64,000 nucleotides of DNA from Paracholeplasma vituli (GTDB lineage: Bacteria > Bacillota_I > Bacilli_A > Acholeplasmatales > UBA5453), in contig NZ_JAOEGN010000008.1 of assembly GCF_025446935.1 (NCBI RefSeq), positions 1-64,000 on the forward strand, given 5' to 3'. A program made the position numbers and the translations under genes. Positions within the stretch are counted from its first letter, which is position 1. Each line of letters starts with the position of its first letter. Shown here in pieces: positions 1 through 8,313 of the stretch. The notes under the pieces were generated by a model. It worked only from the letters and a program-made list of their open reading frames with translations, had not been told where the DNA came from and made no database searches.

Positions 1-131
1 TGGATGAAATGTTGTCTAACATTATAAAGTGCTTGATTGTATAAACTTCTAGAAGCACGCATTAAGGATAAGAGAAAATGATGTTGATTAGGATTCAAAT
101 AGAGTCTAGTTTTTAGGGCTTTATAAGGCAT
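1..131 (-). CDS. TnpB-like (IS200/IS605 family OrfB) protein, N-terminal 43 residues only
   Basis: Seen: a reading frame on the minus strand starts with ATG at 131 and runs off the left edge. An AGGAGG ribosome binding site lies at 141-146, ten bases upstream. The visible residues begin MPYKALKTRLYLNPNQ and continue to a LYNQALYNVRQHF stretch. Known: IS605-type TnpB proteins open with a short beta strand of the form K-x-R-[IL]-Y-P-N-x-x-Q and then the motif LYNxALYxxRQxF; both are visible. TnpB is an RNA-guided nuclease encoded with IS200/IS605 elements. Inference: this is the start of a TnpB gene whose body, omega-RNA and right end lie outside the window. Whether it is intact cannot be judged. 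The uronate island begins 235 bases away, so the element may mark an island border. Confidence 0.62.
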   Translation of the reverse strand, partial: MPYKALKTRLYLNPNQHHFLLSLMRASRSLYNQALYNVRQHFI

Positions 132-230
132 AAATCGTTTCCTCCTTTCTACTTAAATTATACCATAAATGACACATAAAATATATATTTTATGTAAATA
201 TTTAATTATATATAATTATTAGAAACAAGG

Positions 231-245
231 TGGTTTATAGAACCA
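231..245. other. Short hairpin upstream of the tnpB start
   Basis: TGGTT-TATAG-AACCA is a perfect 5-bp stem with a 5-base loop about 100 bp upstream of the tnpB start. IS200/IS605 elements carry subterminal hairpins recognised by TnpA at their ends, so it could be the element's left-end hairpin. Five pairs in AT-rich DNA can occur by chance. The rest of 132-325 is AT-rich with nothing else recognised. Confidence 0.2.
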
Positions 246-320
246 ATTAGCATGAATTTTATAAAACTTATAGAGTCTATATTCGATAAGTGAACAATAA
301 ATGACGAACTTTCCTAATAG

Positions 321-356
321 ATAAAAAACACCTTTGAATTGTCTCAAAAGGTGTTT
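321..356 (-). terminator. Rho-independent terminator after kduD
   Basis: A 10-bp stem pairs 326-335 (AAACACCTTT) with 347-356 (AAAGGTGTTT) around an 11-base loop. On the minus strand it is followed by a short T-rich run and begins 10 bases after the kduD stop. It ends the long leftward uronate operon. Confidence 0.75.
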
Positions 357-365
357 GTGATCTAA

Positions 366-1136
366 TTAACGTGCTAACCAACCGCCATCGACAGCAAGTG
401 TAAAGCCATTGACATAACTAGAAGCGTCACTCGCTAGGAAGACGATTGCGCCCATCATATCTGAGGGTAATCCCCAACGTCCGGCAGGAATTCTTTCTAG
501 GATTTGACCCGCTCTGGTTTCGTCATCACGAAGTTGTTTGGTATTATTGGTTGCCATGTACCCTGGCGCGATCGCATTGACATTGATATTATATTTAGCC
601 CACTCATTAGCCATCGCCATAGTGATGCCTTTTACTGCTGATTTTGATGCTGTATATGAAGGAACACGAATGCCACCTTGGTAAGCTAACATGGAAGCAA
701 CCGAAACGATTTTGCCACCTGATTGTTGTTTGATAAATTGATTTGCACAGGCTTGTGATAAGAAAAATACTGTGCGTGAGTTAATGTTCATAACATCGTC
801 CCAGTTTTGTTCAGAGAATTCTAAAGCATCTTGTCGCTTAATGATTCCAGCATTATTAACAAGAATATCAACTTTTCCCATATAGGCAACCGCTTCATTC
901 ACTAATGCGACTAAATCCGCTTGAGAAGCATGAATTAAATCTTTTTTAATACCTAAAAACTTTCTCCCAAGTGCTTCCACTTGAGCCTTAGTTTCGGGCA
1001 TATCGACGTAATCGACACCAACTACATTTGCCCCAGCATCTGCTAAACCTAAGCACATACCTTGACCTAAACCGGTTGAGGCACCAGTAACTATTGCAAC
1101 CTTACCTGCTAAACTAAATTGATCTAATATTCCCAT
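366..1136 (-). CDS. kduD: 2-dehydro-3-deoxy-D-gluconate 5-dehydrogenase (KduD), SDR family
   Basis: KduD reduces 2,5-diketo-3-deoxygluconate to 2-keto-3-deoxygluconate (KDG) with NAD(P)H, the second step for unsaturated uronates released from pectin. The 256-residue protein is a complete classical short-chain dehydrogenase: nucleotide-binding TGASTGLG at residues 17-24, NNAG at 94-97, and catalytic N117, S148, Y161 and K165. The C-terminal half has the SDR pattern NAIAPGYMATNNT and ends FTLAVDGGW. The start has a GGAG site 8 bases upstream. It is the last gene of the operon, 13 bases after kduI, and a terminator follows. A generic FabG-type SDR would look similar; direct pairing with kduI decides for KduD. 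Confidence 0.92.
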   Translation of the reverse strand: MGILDQFSLAGKVAIVTGASTGLGQGMCLGLADAGANVVGVDYVDMPETKAQVEALGRKFLGIKKDLIHASQADLVALVNEAVAYMGKVDILVNNAGIIKRQDALEFSEQNWDDVMNINSRTVFFLSQACANQFIKQQSGGKIVSVASMLAYQGGIRVPSYTASKSAVKGITMAMANEWAKYNINVNAIAPGYMATNNTKQLRDDETRAGQILERIPAGRWGLPSDMMGAIVFLASDASSYVNGFTLAVDGGWLAR

Positions 1137-1149
1137 GTTCGTAGCTCCT

Positions 1150-1986
1150 TTATTTTAAGTCTTTAGTTTGGATGAAATCCATATCGTCGTACGCTTGATT
1201 TTCCCCACACATTCCCCATATGAAGGTATAATTGTGTGTTGCAACCCCTGCGTGAATGCTCCAACTCGGTGAAATCACCGCTTGTTCGTTTGCCATCACG
1301 ATGTGTCTCGTTTCATCAGGTTTTCCCATTAAGTGGAAAACACGGTGTTGTTCTGGCAAATTAAAGTAAAAATAAACCTCCATGCGGCGTTCATGTGTAT
1401 GACAAGGCATGGTATTCCATGAAGACCCAGGTGCCAATTCTGTTAGTCCCATTTGAAGCTGGCAGGTTTCGAGAATGGCTGGGTGCAGGTATTGATAGAT
1501 GACCCGTTTATTCATAGTCAATTCTTCACCCACTGGTCTAGGGTTTGTGATACTAAATGGAATGTGTTTATTTGGATACGCTTTGTGTGCCGGGCTTGAG
1601 TTAACATAGAATTTAGCTGGATGATTCGAATCCAACGACCCAAATTCTATATGTTTAACACCACGTCCTAAGTACAGACCATCTTTATGTGCCATGGGTT
1701 GTTGAATACCATCGTAAATGATGTAACCTGGACCACCAATATTAATGACACCTAATTCACGTCTTTGTAAAAAATACTCGCTCGCAACTTCTTTTGGTGC
1801 GTCTAATGTAAGATTTTTGTCTACAGGATAAACACCACCGGCGATGATGCGATCAAAGTGTGAATAGGTTAAAGCAATATCATTTTTAATAAAAACATCT
1901 TCAATTAAATAAGTTTCGCGAAGTTTTTGAGTGTCGTAACTTTTTGAGTCTTCCGGACTTGTTGCATAACGGACATTAAATTTCAT
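1150..1986 (-). CDS. kduI: 5-dehydro-4-deoxy-D-glucuronate isomerase (KduI)
   Basis: KduI interconverts 5-keto-4-deoxyuronate and 2,5-diketo-3-deoxygluconate in the cytosol, feeding KduD. The 278-residue length is that of the family. The zinc-binding cupin motif is visible as CHTHERRMEVY near residues 194-204 (two His and one Glu ligand), with a further conserved His in SWSIHAGVATHNY near residue 245. The ATG follows a GGAGGAACAAC site. Its first 11 bases overlap the end of the upstream IclR-fusion gene, suggesting translational coupling. With kduD it forms the branch for unsaturated galacturonates. No separate KdgF cupin, which speeds ring opening before KduI, is found in the window. Confidence 0.95.
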   Translation of the reverse strand: MKFNVRYATSPEDSKSYDTQKLRETYLIEDVFIKNDIALTYSHFDRIIAGGVYPVDKNLTLDAPKEVASEYFLQRRELGVINIGGPGYIIYDGIQQPMAHKDGLYLGRGVKHIEFGSLDSNHPAKFYVNSSPAHKAYPNKHIPFSITNPRPVGEELTMNKRVIYQYLHPAILETCQLQMGLTELAPGSSWNTMPCHTHERRMEVYFYFNLPEQHRVFHLMGKPDETRHIVMANEQAVISPSWSIHAGVATHNYTFIWGMCGENQAYDDMDFIQTKDLK

Positions 1987-3526
1987 GTTGTTCCTCCAAA
2001 ATTGATTTTATATAAGACATACTTTCTTGGATATCCTCACCTGTGATACCTTCAAAAATATAATAGGCTTCTGGATTATTTTTAAGCATCATCGGTAACA
2101 ATTTACGATAATCGAATAACCCTTTATTTAACCCCACTTGAACGAGTTTCCCCTCTTTTAAGATGTAGTTTTTGAGGTGAAATACCGCGATATCATCTTT
2201 TAGAAGATGTAAGGCTTCGGCTAAAATGGCTTCGTGTTGTCGATGGTTTCTCAAATTGAGTAAATTATACAAATCGATGATAACTTTTACATTTTTGCTA
2301 TTTAAATCCGTAACAAAACGTTTTAATGTATGTGGTGAAAAAATAACATGTGCATAGGCTGCTTCAACCAATACTGTTTTTTGATATCTCCTGGCTACTT
2401 TCTCCAAATCCTTAAACACGGACAAGACTTCTTGATAAGCATGTTTGGTATGGTTTTGTTCGTGATAAATCCATTGATCATCGTAATAAGACCCAGTTTC
2501 AGATGCGACATACTCAGTATTAACACAATCTGCTAAAGCAAGCTGAAGTTTAAAACGCTCAATTCCGTTATCGCGTTTTTTTTGATCGCTATGAACGGGA
2601 TTGAAATAACTGCCCAACAATAGCACGGAAACGCCATTTTGTACCAGTGAGATGGATTTAAAATCCTCTTCAGTCAGTTTAGGTTCAACATTTAAGGCTT
2701 TATTTACGACCAATTGAATCCCATCAAAACCATATGACTTCGCACACTCAAACAGTGCTTTCGCTTCCATTTTACCCATGTCGTGTGCGCGAATACCCAG
2801 TTTCATTATAAAATGTCCCCCTAAAAAGCCGAGACGACGTGAAATTTGCTTACCAACTTCAATGAATTGCTTAGCGATATTTTGTGTATCTTCAATAGAC
2901 GTATGGAGTCTAGAAACAGCCACAACACCACATACGCGATTTTCAAAGTTATAAATCGGAATCGCAATATTCATGACGTGGTTTAGATCACCACCGAGTT
3001 CACACGTATACCCTTTAGTAATAATCGTCTTTTTGCGAGCTTCATCGATTTTCACGATACCTTCAATTTTCTTGTCAAATGCTGCGTAGCATTCACCAAT
3101 GTAGTTATCGGAAAAACTAGTATAAATCTGGCCTACTTCGACATGCGATACGATTTGGCTTTGAGGTGCTTGATACGCATGAACAAATACGATTTTATCG
3201 CCATTAATGCGTTTTGTAGCAAATGCATTGCAACCATACTCATCTGAAAATTGCTTGAGCAATGGAGCTGAGGTCGTAATAAAATTAGAATTTTTAGTAT
3301 ATACCGACCCAATTGCATACATTTTTGACCCTATAACATAGGTTTTTCTAAATGGGTCTTTGTAATAAATCGCATCTGCTTTATATAGCGTCTGTAAAAA
3401 ATCATAAGCGGTCGCTTTAGGCATATCTAATTCGCGATAGATTTCGCCTAATGTGAGACCATCTGGATGTTTAGAAATTAATTCGAGTATGGCCAAAATA
3501 CGATTAACCGAACGGTTATCTTTCAT
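1976..3526 (-). CDS. IclR-family regulator fused to a TIM-barrel sugar isomerase/epimerase-like domain
   Basis: The 516-residue frame has two complete parts. Residues 1-236 look like a full IclR regulator: winged helix SVNRILAILELISKHPDGLTLGEI at the N-terminus, then the effector-binding domain with the characteristic IAIPIYNFENRVCGVVAVS segment. Residues 241-516 begin MKLGIRAHDMGK and resemble the AP-endonuclease-2/xylose-isomerase-like TIM barrel (LVEAAYAH, VIIDLYNLLN, HLKN, YIFEG). No stop or frameshift separates them. An AGGGGGA site at 2816-2822 lies ten bases before Met241 (2804-2806), so the barrel may also be made alone by internal initiation. IclR proteins of the KdgR type commonly control pectin genes, and the gene sits between kdgK and kduI. 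Inference: an autoregulated sensor, possibly with its own enzyme. The barrel's substrate is unknown. Confidence 0.82.
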   Translation of the reverse strand: MKDNRSVNRILAILELISKHPDGLTLGEIYRELDMPKATAYDFLQTLYKADAIYYKDPFRKTYVIGSKMYAIGSVYTKNSNFITTSAPLLKQFSDEYGCNAFATKRINGDKIVFVHAYQAPQSQIVSHVEVGQIYTSFSDNYIGECYAAFDKKIEGIVKIDEARKKTIITKGYTCELGGDLNHVMNIAIPIYNFENRVCGVVAVSRLHTSIEDTQNIAKQFIEVGKQISRRLGFLGGHFIMKLGIRAHDMGKMEAKALFECAKSYGFDGIQLVVNKALNVEPKLTEEDFKSISLVQNGVSVLLLGSYFNPVHSDQKKRDNGIERFKLQLALADCVNTEYVASETGSYYDDQWIYHEQNHTKHAYQEVLSVFKDLEKVARRYQKTVLVEAAYAHVIFSPHTLKRFVTDLNSKNVKVIIDLYNLLNLRNHRQHEAILAEALHLLKDDIAVFHLKNYILKEGKLVQVGLNKGLFDYRKLLPMMLKNNPEAYYIFEGITGEDIQESMSYIKSILEEQHEI

Positions 3527-3550
3527 GTGAATCCCTTCTTTCGTTAATAA

Positions 3551-4567
3551 TTATCTTTGAACACGGCCCGAGGCATCACCTTTAGCCAACGTATCGACTT
3601 CTTTTTCATCGACTAGGTTATAATCACCAAATATGGTGTGTTTGAGGGCACTAGCTGCCACTGCAAACTCAAGTGCTTCGCCTGGATTAGCCTTCGTTAA
3701 TAACCCATGGATGAGTCCACCAGAAAAGGCATCTCCTCCACCGACACGGTCTACAATTCGAATATCATACGATTTTGAATAGTAAAATGATTTACCATCA
3801 TAAATCAATGCACTCCAACCATTATCGGATGCTGAGTGTGATTCACGAAGTGTGGTGGCCACATATTTAAATCCAAATGTTTGTTGCATTTCTTTAAAAA
3901 TACGTTCGTAACCTTTATGATCCAAAACACCCTTTGTGACATCGCCGCCAGGTTTGAATCCTAGTGTTAGTTCAGCATCTTCTTCATTACCAATACATAC
4001 ATCAACATATTGCATGAGGTCACGCATGACTTTTTGAGCTTGTTCTGGTGTCCATAATTTCTTACGATAGTTTAAATCGACAGAAACGGTCACGCCGTGT
4101 TTTTTTGCTGCTATGCAAGCTGCTTTAGTGATTTTTGCACCTTGCGCTGAAATCGCTGGGGTAATCCCCGAAAAGTGGAACCATTTTGCATCTTTGAAAA
4201 TGGCATCCCAATCATACTCTTCCGGTTTTGATAGTGCAATTGCGCTATCAGTACGGTCATAAATGACTTTACTTGGACGCATCGATGCCCCATGTTCAAG
4301 GTAATATATGCCAATACGTTCTCCACCTCTTACAATGTATTCGGTATGAACGCCTAATTTTCTAAGTGAGTTTATAGCTGCTTGGCCAATTTCATGTTTT
4401 GGTAATTTGGAAACAAAATATGCATCGTGTCCGTAATTGGCTAGTGATACTGCTACATTGGCTTCACCACCACCATAAACCACATCAAATCCGTCAGCTT
4501 GAACAAATCGTTGTTTATCAACTGGTGATAAACGTAACATGATTTCCCCTAATGTTACAATTTTCAT
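3551..4567 (-). CDS. kdgK: 2-keto-3-deoxygluconate kinase, PfkB family
   Basis: KdgK phosphorylates KDG to 2-keto-3-deoxy-6-phosphogluconate using ATP, the step where both uronate branches have merged. The 338-residue protein has both PfkB signatures: an N-terminal GGGEANVAVSLANYG sugar-binding stretch and a C-terminal DRVGGGDAFSGGLIHG stretch that contains the catalytic Asp. A GGAG site precedes the start. It lies 10 bases after the YhcH-family gene and 24 bases before the IclR fusion. PfkB kinases differ in substrate; neighbours kdgA, kduI and kduD make KDG the natural reading. Confidence 0.92.
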   Translation of the reverse strand: MKIVTLGEIMLRLSPVDKQRFVQADGFDVVYGGGEANVAVSLANYGHDAYFVSKLPKHEIGQAAINSLRKLGVHTEYIVRGGERIGIYYLEHGASMRPSKVIYDRTDSAIALSKPEEYDWDAIFKDAKWFHFSGITPAISAQGAKITKAACIAAKKHGVTVSVDLNYRKKLWTPEQAQKVMRDLMQYVDVCIGNEEDAELTLGFKPGGDVTKGVLDHKGYERIFKEMQQTFGFKYVATTLRESHSASDNGWSALIYDGKSFYYSKSYDIRIVDRVGGGDAFSGGLIHGLLTKANPGEALEFAVAASALKHTIFGDYNLVDEKEVDTLAKGDASGRVQR

Positions 4568-4577
4568 TGGTTTCTCC

Positions 4578-5036
4578 TTATAGTTTTACTTTAAATACGG
4601 CTTTTTTCACTAAATCATTCGTACCATTCGATAGTTTAGGCATATGGAGTTCATCTTTAAACACCATTGCGAACATTCCTTTGGTCAATAAGACTGTAGA
4701 GAAATAACCTAAAGATTGTCCTTTTAGGACATCCTTTTCCACGTTGTATGGATGGCTGATTTGAAACTTTAAATCGTTTGCTTCTAAATAACCGAATATT
4801 TCAGTCCCCTCTAACACCAATTGAATATCACCATACTGTTGATGGGATTCAAAATAGCATTGCATCAAAGGTTTTGGTACATAATCTTCGCGAATTAATC
4901 TTACTTTATCGTTGACAACATGAGTACCTGCTTCAATCTTTGAAAGGTCATTTTGTGCAATGTAATCGATCACTGTTTGAATGTTGGGATTCAACGAAAT
5001 GTACTTTTTGAGATTCGAGATATGGTCAACAATCAT
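4578..5036 (-). CDS. YhcH/YjgK/YiaL family protein
   Basis: This 152-residue protein matches the YhcH/YjgK/YiaL (EbgC-like) family: short length, MIVDHISNLKKY start, an EAGTHVV stretch, central acidic motif and a histidine near the end of the barrel (DELHMPKL). The family has a cupin-like double-stranded beta fold, and members sit in operons for sialic acid, gulonate and galactosides; their reaction is mostly unsettled, with anomerase or isomerase roles suggested. Here it lies between kdgA and kdgK with 3- and 10-base gaps, so a role on a free uronate or KDG is likely. Since no KdgF gene is present, it might help ring opening; that is speculation. Confidence 0.8.
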   Translation of the reverse strand: MIVDHISNLKKYISLNPNIQTVIDYIAQNDLSKIEAGTHVVNDKVRLIREDYVPKPLMQCYFESHQQYGDIQLVLEGTEIFGYLEANDLKFQISHPYNVEKDVLKGQSLGYFSTVLLTKGMFAMVFKDELHMPKLSNGTNDLVKKAVFKVKL

Positions 5037-5039
5037 GGA

Positions 5040-5684
5040 TTAAACTCCTTTTTTGGCCTTGTTAACAGCCTCTACAAACGCTTTTGCATTTGCCTTAACA
5101 CCTTCGAAATTACCCGTTTTGGCTGGTGCAGTAAGTTCACCACCAACACCAACAGCTACGACGCCATTTTTAAACCATTCATGGATGTTATCTAATGAGA
5201 CACCACCAGTCGGCATAATTTGAATATTCGGTAGTGGTCCTTTCACAGCTTTTACAAATGATGGTCCAAACACAGAACCTGGGAAGAGTTTAATCACTTC
5301 AACCCCAGCTTTAAGCGCGGTTAACATCTCTGTAATGGTCATGCATCCAGGCATGTATGGAACATCGATAGATTTGCAGTATTGTGCAGTTTCTAAATCG
5401 AATCCTGGACTTACAATGTATTTCGCTCCAGCTTCAATCGCTAGTTTGGCAGTTTGCACATCTAAAACTGTTCCAGCACCTAAAATGAGTTTTTCTTCAG
5501 GGATATGCAGTTTCAAATGTCTTATGACTTGATCTGCATTTGGTACTGTAAAAGTGAGTTCAATAGCTTTTAAACCCCCTTCAATACAAGCAAGTGCGAT
5601 TTGTGTAGCTTCTTCTTTGTTAGCGGCACGAACTACAGCAACCACACCAGAATCTTTGATTAGTTTAATAATTTTATTTTCCAT
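5040..5684 (-). CDS. kdgA: KDPG/KHG aldolase (2-dehydro-3-deoxyphosphogluconate aldolase)
   Basis: This aldolase splits 2-keto-3-deoxy-6-phosphogluconate to pyruvate and glyceraldehyde 3-phosphate, ending the pathway. The TIM barrel shows the class I motifs: an early Arg in VVAVVRA, the general-base Glu in GLKAIELTFTVP, GAGTVL, and the Schiff-base Lys in AGVEVIKLFPGS, with PTGGVSLDN near the end. The open frame extends to 5714, but GGAGGA at 5691-5696 fits the ATG at 5684 (or the in-frame ATG at 5687), giving about 214 residues, the usual family length. It lies 3 bases upstream of the YhcH-family gene. Confidence 0.95.
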   Translation of the reverse strand: MENKIIKLIKDSGVVAVVRAANKEEATQIALACIEGGLKAIELTFTVPNADQVIRHLKLHIPEEKLILGAGTVLDVQTAKLAIEAGAKYIVSPGFDLETAQYCKSIDVPYMPGCMTITEMLTALKAGVEVIKLFPGSVFGPSFVKAVKGPLPNIQIMPTGGVSLDNIHEWFKNGVVAVGVGGELTAPAKTGNFEGVKANAKAFVEAVNKAKKGV

Positions 5685-5745
5685 CATCTGTCCTCCGTAC
5701 AATATGATAGACATCTACTCATATTGTAGTGTATCCACCTAGTTT

Positions 5746-7296
5746 TTACAAGGTAGAATCCTTAATTTCTTTATTTTTAACATGAAAAAATTCAACTTTT
5801 TCACCGTTTGTATGGCCAATCTTTACACCAGTCAATTTCACTTCATTGACATAGTTAAAGTATAGCCCTTGTTTGGTGCGTGGTTCTTCAAAACTCATCA
5901 TTGCTGGGATACCAGATTCTGGGTTTTCAGCATAATTGAATGTAATATTATCCAGTTCGATTTTTCGAATTGGTTGTTCAGGCAATCCATAAAAGAATCC
6001 TGCTGCCACATGGACATCGTCACAAACCATATTTTTAAACTTGAATTCGCCTAAAAATGGGGTACGATCGTCTAGAGGTAGCGCTTCTTTACTCCAAACA
6101 TACTCTGTTTTTCCATCATCATCACAAAAATAATACATATTCATAACTAAGGGTGTTAAAACACCTTTCATATAAATATCTGTAAATGTAATACCATCGA
6201 TTACCGCGTCTTTACCGCGTCCTCGGCGGGTTTTGATACGAAGCCCTCGATCAGTATCTAAGAAATAACATTGTGACACTTGAATATCTTTCATACCACC
6301 AGACATTTCAGAACCCAATACCACAGCACCATGACCATATTTCATCATACAGTTTCTAATGATGACTCTTTCACAAGGCTGTTTATAGGTTCTTCCAAGC
6401 TCAATTTTGCCAGATTTTAACGCGATACAGTCGTCACCAACAGAAAATTCAACACCTATAATGCGTACATCTTTGCACGATTCCGGGTCACAACCATCGG
6501 TATTTGGAGAATCTTTTGGAGACTCTATTTTTAAATCAATAAAATCTATAAACTCTGAAAAATACGGATGCAGGTTCCAAGATGGGGTATTTTTTACCGT
6601 GACCCCTTGGAGTGCAACGTTCTTAGAATGGACTAAAAATAATCCATTTGGACGCCAAGCCCCGCGCATAATCTTATGTTTAATCCACCAATCCCCATTT
6701 TGGGCATTACCATCAAATACACCTTGACCAATGATCTTCACATTTTCAACATGTAGACCAGTAATCATCGAAGCGAATTGAGGTGCAGGTACACCTTCCC
6801 AAGAAGCCATTTCATGGTAAGTACCATCACGCTTTTGAAATCGTGCAGGTAGAATTGGGTATTGGTTTCGATCGGTTAGATAAATTAGGGTCGCTTCTTT
6901 ATCCAATTCAATTGTGATATCGCTTTTCAAGAAAATAGGCCCCACCAAGTATGTACCTTTAGGGATATAAATCCTGGCCTGTTTAGGTGCTGAATTTATC
7001 GCGGTTTGGATAGCCATGGTATCGAAGGTAATTCCGTCACCTTTCGCACCAAATTCGATAACATCCATCGAAATCGATTCCGAATCGGTTTGATAAATCG
7101 ATTGAGCTTGACCAACTTGAATTGTGTACTTTGTATCAGGTTCAAGTCCGTAAACTGAAAACACGTTGGTTTTAACATTATTTAAAACCAATGTGCCATT
7201 CACGTTTACATCAAAAGGGGCTTTGCTGTAATAAATATCGTTATTTTCTAATTCAAATGTGAAGCTCCTTGAAGACTTAAAGATCAATTTGAACAT
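5746..7296 (-). CDS. Cytosolic glycoside hydrolase family 28 (exo-polygalacturonase-like)
   Basis: GH28 enzymes hydrolyse alpha-1,4-galacturonosyl bonds by inversion. This 516-residue protein opens with a short beta-rich, fibronectin-III-like region (about 1-75) and then the right-handed beta helix beginning VIEFGAKGDGITFDTMAIQTA. The catalytic signatures are present: NTDG (about residue 263), GDDC (about 286), GHG (about 322) and RIK (about 353). There is no signal peptide, so it probably works in the cytosol on imported oligogalacturonides, as proposed for YteR/exo-PehX-like enzymes. It starts at GAGGTAGTTATG, 2 bases after the upstream stop, and lies 61 bases before kdgA. Endo- or rhamnogalacturonan specificity cannot be excluded from sequence alone. 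Confidence 0.9.
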   Translation of the reverse strand: MFKLIFKSSRSFTFELENNDIYYSKAPFDVNVNGTLVLNNVKTNVFSVYGLEPDTKYTIQVGQAQSIYQTDSESISMDVIEFGAKGDGITFDTMAIQTAINSAPKQARIYIPKGTYLVGPIFLKSDITIELDKEATLIYLTDRNQYPILPARFQKRDGTYHEMASWEGVPAPQFASMITGLHVENVKIIGQGVFDGNAQNGDWWIKHKIMRGAWRPNGLFLVHSKNVALQGVTVKNTPSWNLHPYFSEFIDFIDLKIESPKDSPNTDGCDPESCKDVRIIGVEFSVGDDCIALKSGKIELGRTYKQPCERVIIRNCMMKYGHGAVVLGSEMSGGMKDIQVSQCYFLDTDRGLRIKTRRGRGKDAVIDGITFTDIYMKGVLTPLVMNMYYFCDDDGKTEYVWSKEALPLDDRTPFLGEFKFKNMVCDDVHVAAGFFYGLPEQPIRKIELDNITFNYAENPESGIPAMMSFEEPRTKQGLYFNYVNEVKLTGVKIGHTNGEKVEFFHVKNKEIKDSTL

Positions 7297-7298
7297 AA

Positions 7299-7832
7299 CT
7301 ACCTCGACTTAGTATATTTTTTTGAAATCCATGCTTTTGCTTTAATCCATAACCAGTCAATCGAGAAATAGAGTAAACCAAATGTAATCGGGTCAATACC
7401 TTGGTTATCAAATCCAAACATCAACATCCCAATCGATGGGATACCAACCATCATCAAAAGTTCTACAGTGTAATAAATGGCTAATACCATAATAATGACA
7501 TATAGGAAGGATGCTAATAAACTGAGAATGGAGTTTCTCTTAATCTGAAATGGTAAATAATGAAGGGTCGGTTGCTTGTCATTATTCATCCAAACAATCA
7601 CTTTGTTCGATATAAACTCAACTGCCAAAGTGAGGATTAATACAAGTAATACAAAGCGATCTAAAATGTCGTATGTGTCTACAGCCAAAGCTGTAAATGT
7701 GACAAAGAATGCAGCCCCTGAAAACCAAAACTTCATGAAACCAATTTTAATATCTGGTTTGATATTCGCTAATTTATCGATACCATAAGGGTTGAATCCG
7801 TCATGGTTATTATTATTCTTCAATTTTGACAT
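7299..7832 (-). CDS. Unknown small membrane protein 1 of the sugar ABC operon
   Basis: I do not recognise the family. The 177-residue protein has an Asn-rich N-terminus (KLKNNNNHDGFNPYG), then four or so hydrophobic segments around residues 33-50, 58-75, 95-120 and 125-160, and a basic tail (KAKAWISKKYTKSR). No enzymatic motif is seen. The ATG overlaps the last 20 bases of the previous gene and lacks a well-spaced ribosome binding site, so translation is probably coupled. It sits between the transporter genes and the GH28 gene, suggesting a role with the importer or the cell envelope. Confidence 0.72.
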   Translation of the reverse strand: MSKLKNNNNHDGFNPYGIDKLANIKPDIKIGFMKFWFSGAAFFVTFTALAVDTYDILDRFVLLVLILTLAVEFISNKVIVWMNNDKQPTLHYLPFQIKRNSILSLLASFLYVIIMVLAIYYTVELLMMVGIPSIGMLMFGFDNQGIDPITFGLLYFSIDWLWIKAKAWISKKYTKSR

Positions 7833-8313
7833 ACTTCCAATCTACATACACCCATGCAAATATCGTGGCGATTACATAGAATACAAACCCAATTGCGAAA
7901 ATTCCCATGGACATTAAACTGTAATTTTTTAATGTGTAATCTGTTCTTGTCGCTGCTTCAACAAGAAATTCATTTGAATACAAGAATACCAGTAAACCTT
8001 GTATAGCGTTCAATACCGTAAATAGAACTAATGACAGTGGTGAACGTTTGCGAGAAAATGAAATCGAATTAAAGATTTGAACCATCGAGATGATGTACAT
8101 CGCGAATAGATAGAACCCGATAATTTTTGAAGTGAGTTCTGAAATCGCGGAGATATGCGATCTGAAAACGAAGCCTGATGTTCTAAAATCTAAGAATAGA
8201 GTGAAAAATAATGAGCCAATTATTGTAAGAATCACTGGGATTTTGTATTTGTTATACGAATACCACCGATTGATGAATACACCAAACGTTTCTTTAGTCT
8301 TAACATTATTCAT
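7813..8313 (-). CDS. Unknown small membrane protein 2 of the sugar ABC operon
   Basis: The frame is open to 8388, but the ATG at 8313 (MNNVKTKETFG) has a GGAGA site 10 bases upstream and overlaps the ATPase stop by 8 bases, so 166 residues are chosen. About four membrane segments are visible near residues 25-43, 63-82, 92-112 and 133-158. The loop between segments 3 and 4 contains SNEFLVEAATRTDY. No known domain was recognised. Its topology resembles that of the gene at 9838, so the two may be distant paralogues; that is a weak impression. Position within the importer operon is the only functional hint. Confidence 0.72.
   Translation of the reverse strand: MNNVKTKETFGVFINRWYSYNKYKIPVILTIIGSLFFTLFLDFRTSGFVFRSHISAISELTSKIIGFYLFAMYIISMVQIFNSISFSRKRSPLSLVLFTVLNAIQGLLVFLYSNEFLVEAATRTDYTLKNYSLMSMGIFAIGFVFYVIATIFAWVYVDWKYVKIEE

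Noticed and set aside
2804-3526. Reading the IclR fusion as two separate genes
   Set aside because: No stop or frameshift lies between the parts; the internal ATG with its AGGGGGA site is kept only as a possible second start.
5040-5714. Longer kdgA start at 5714
   Set aside because: The extra nine residues have no homologous counterpart, and the GGAGGA site fits the ATG pair at 5684-5687.
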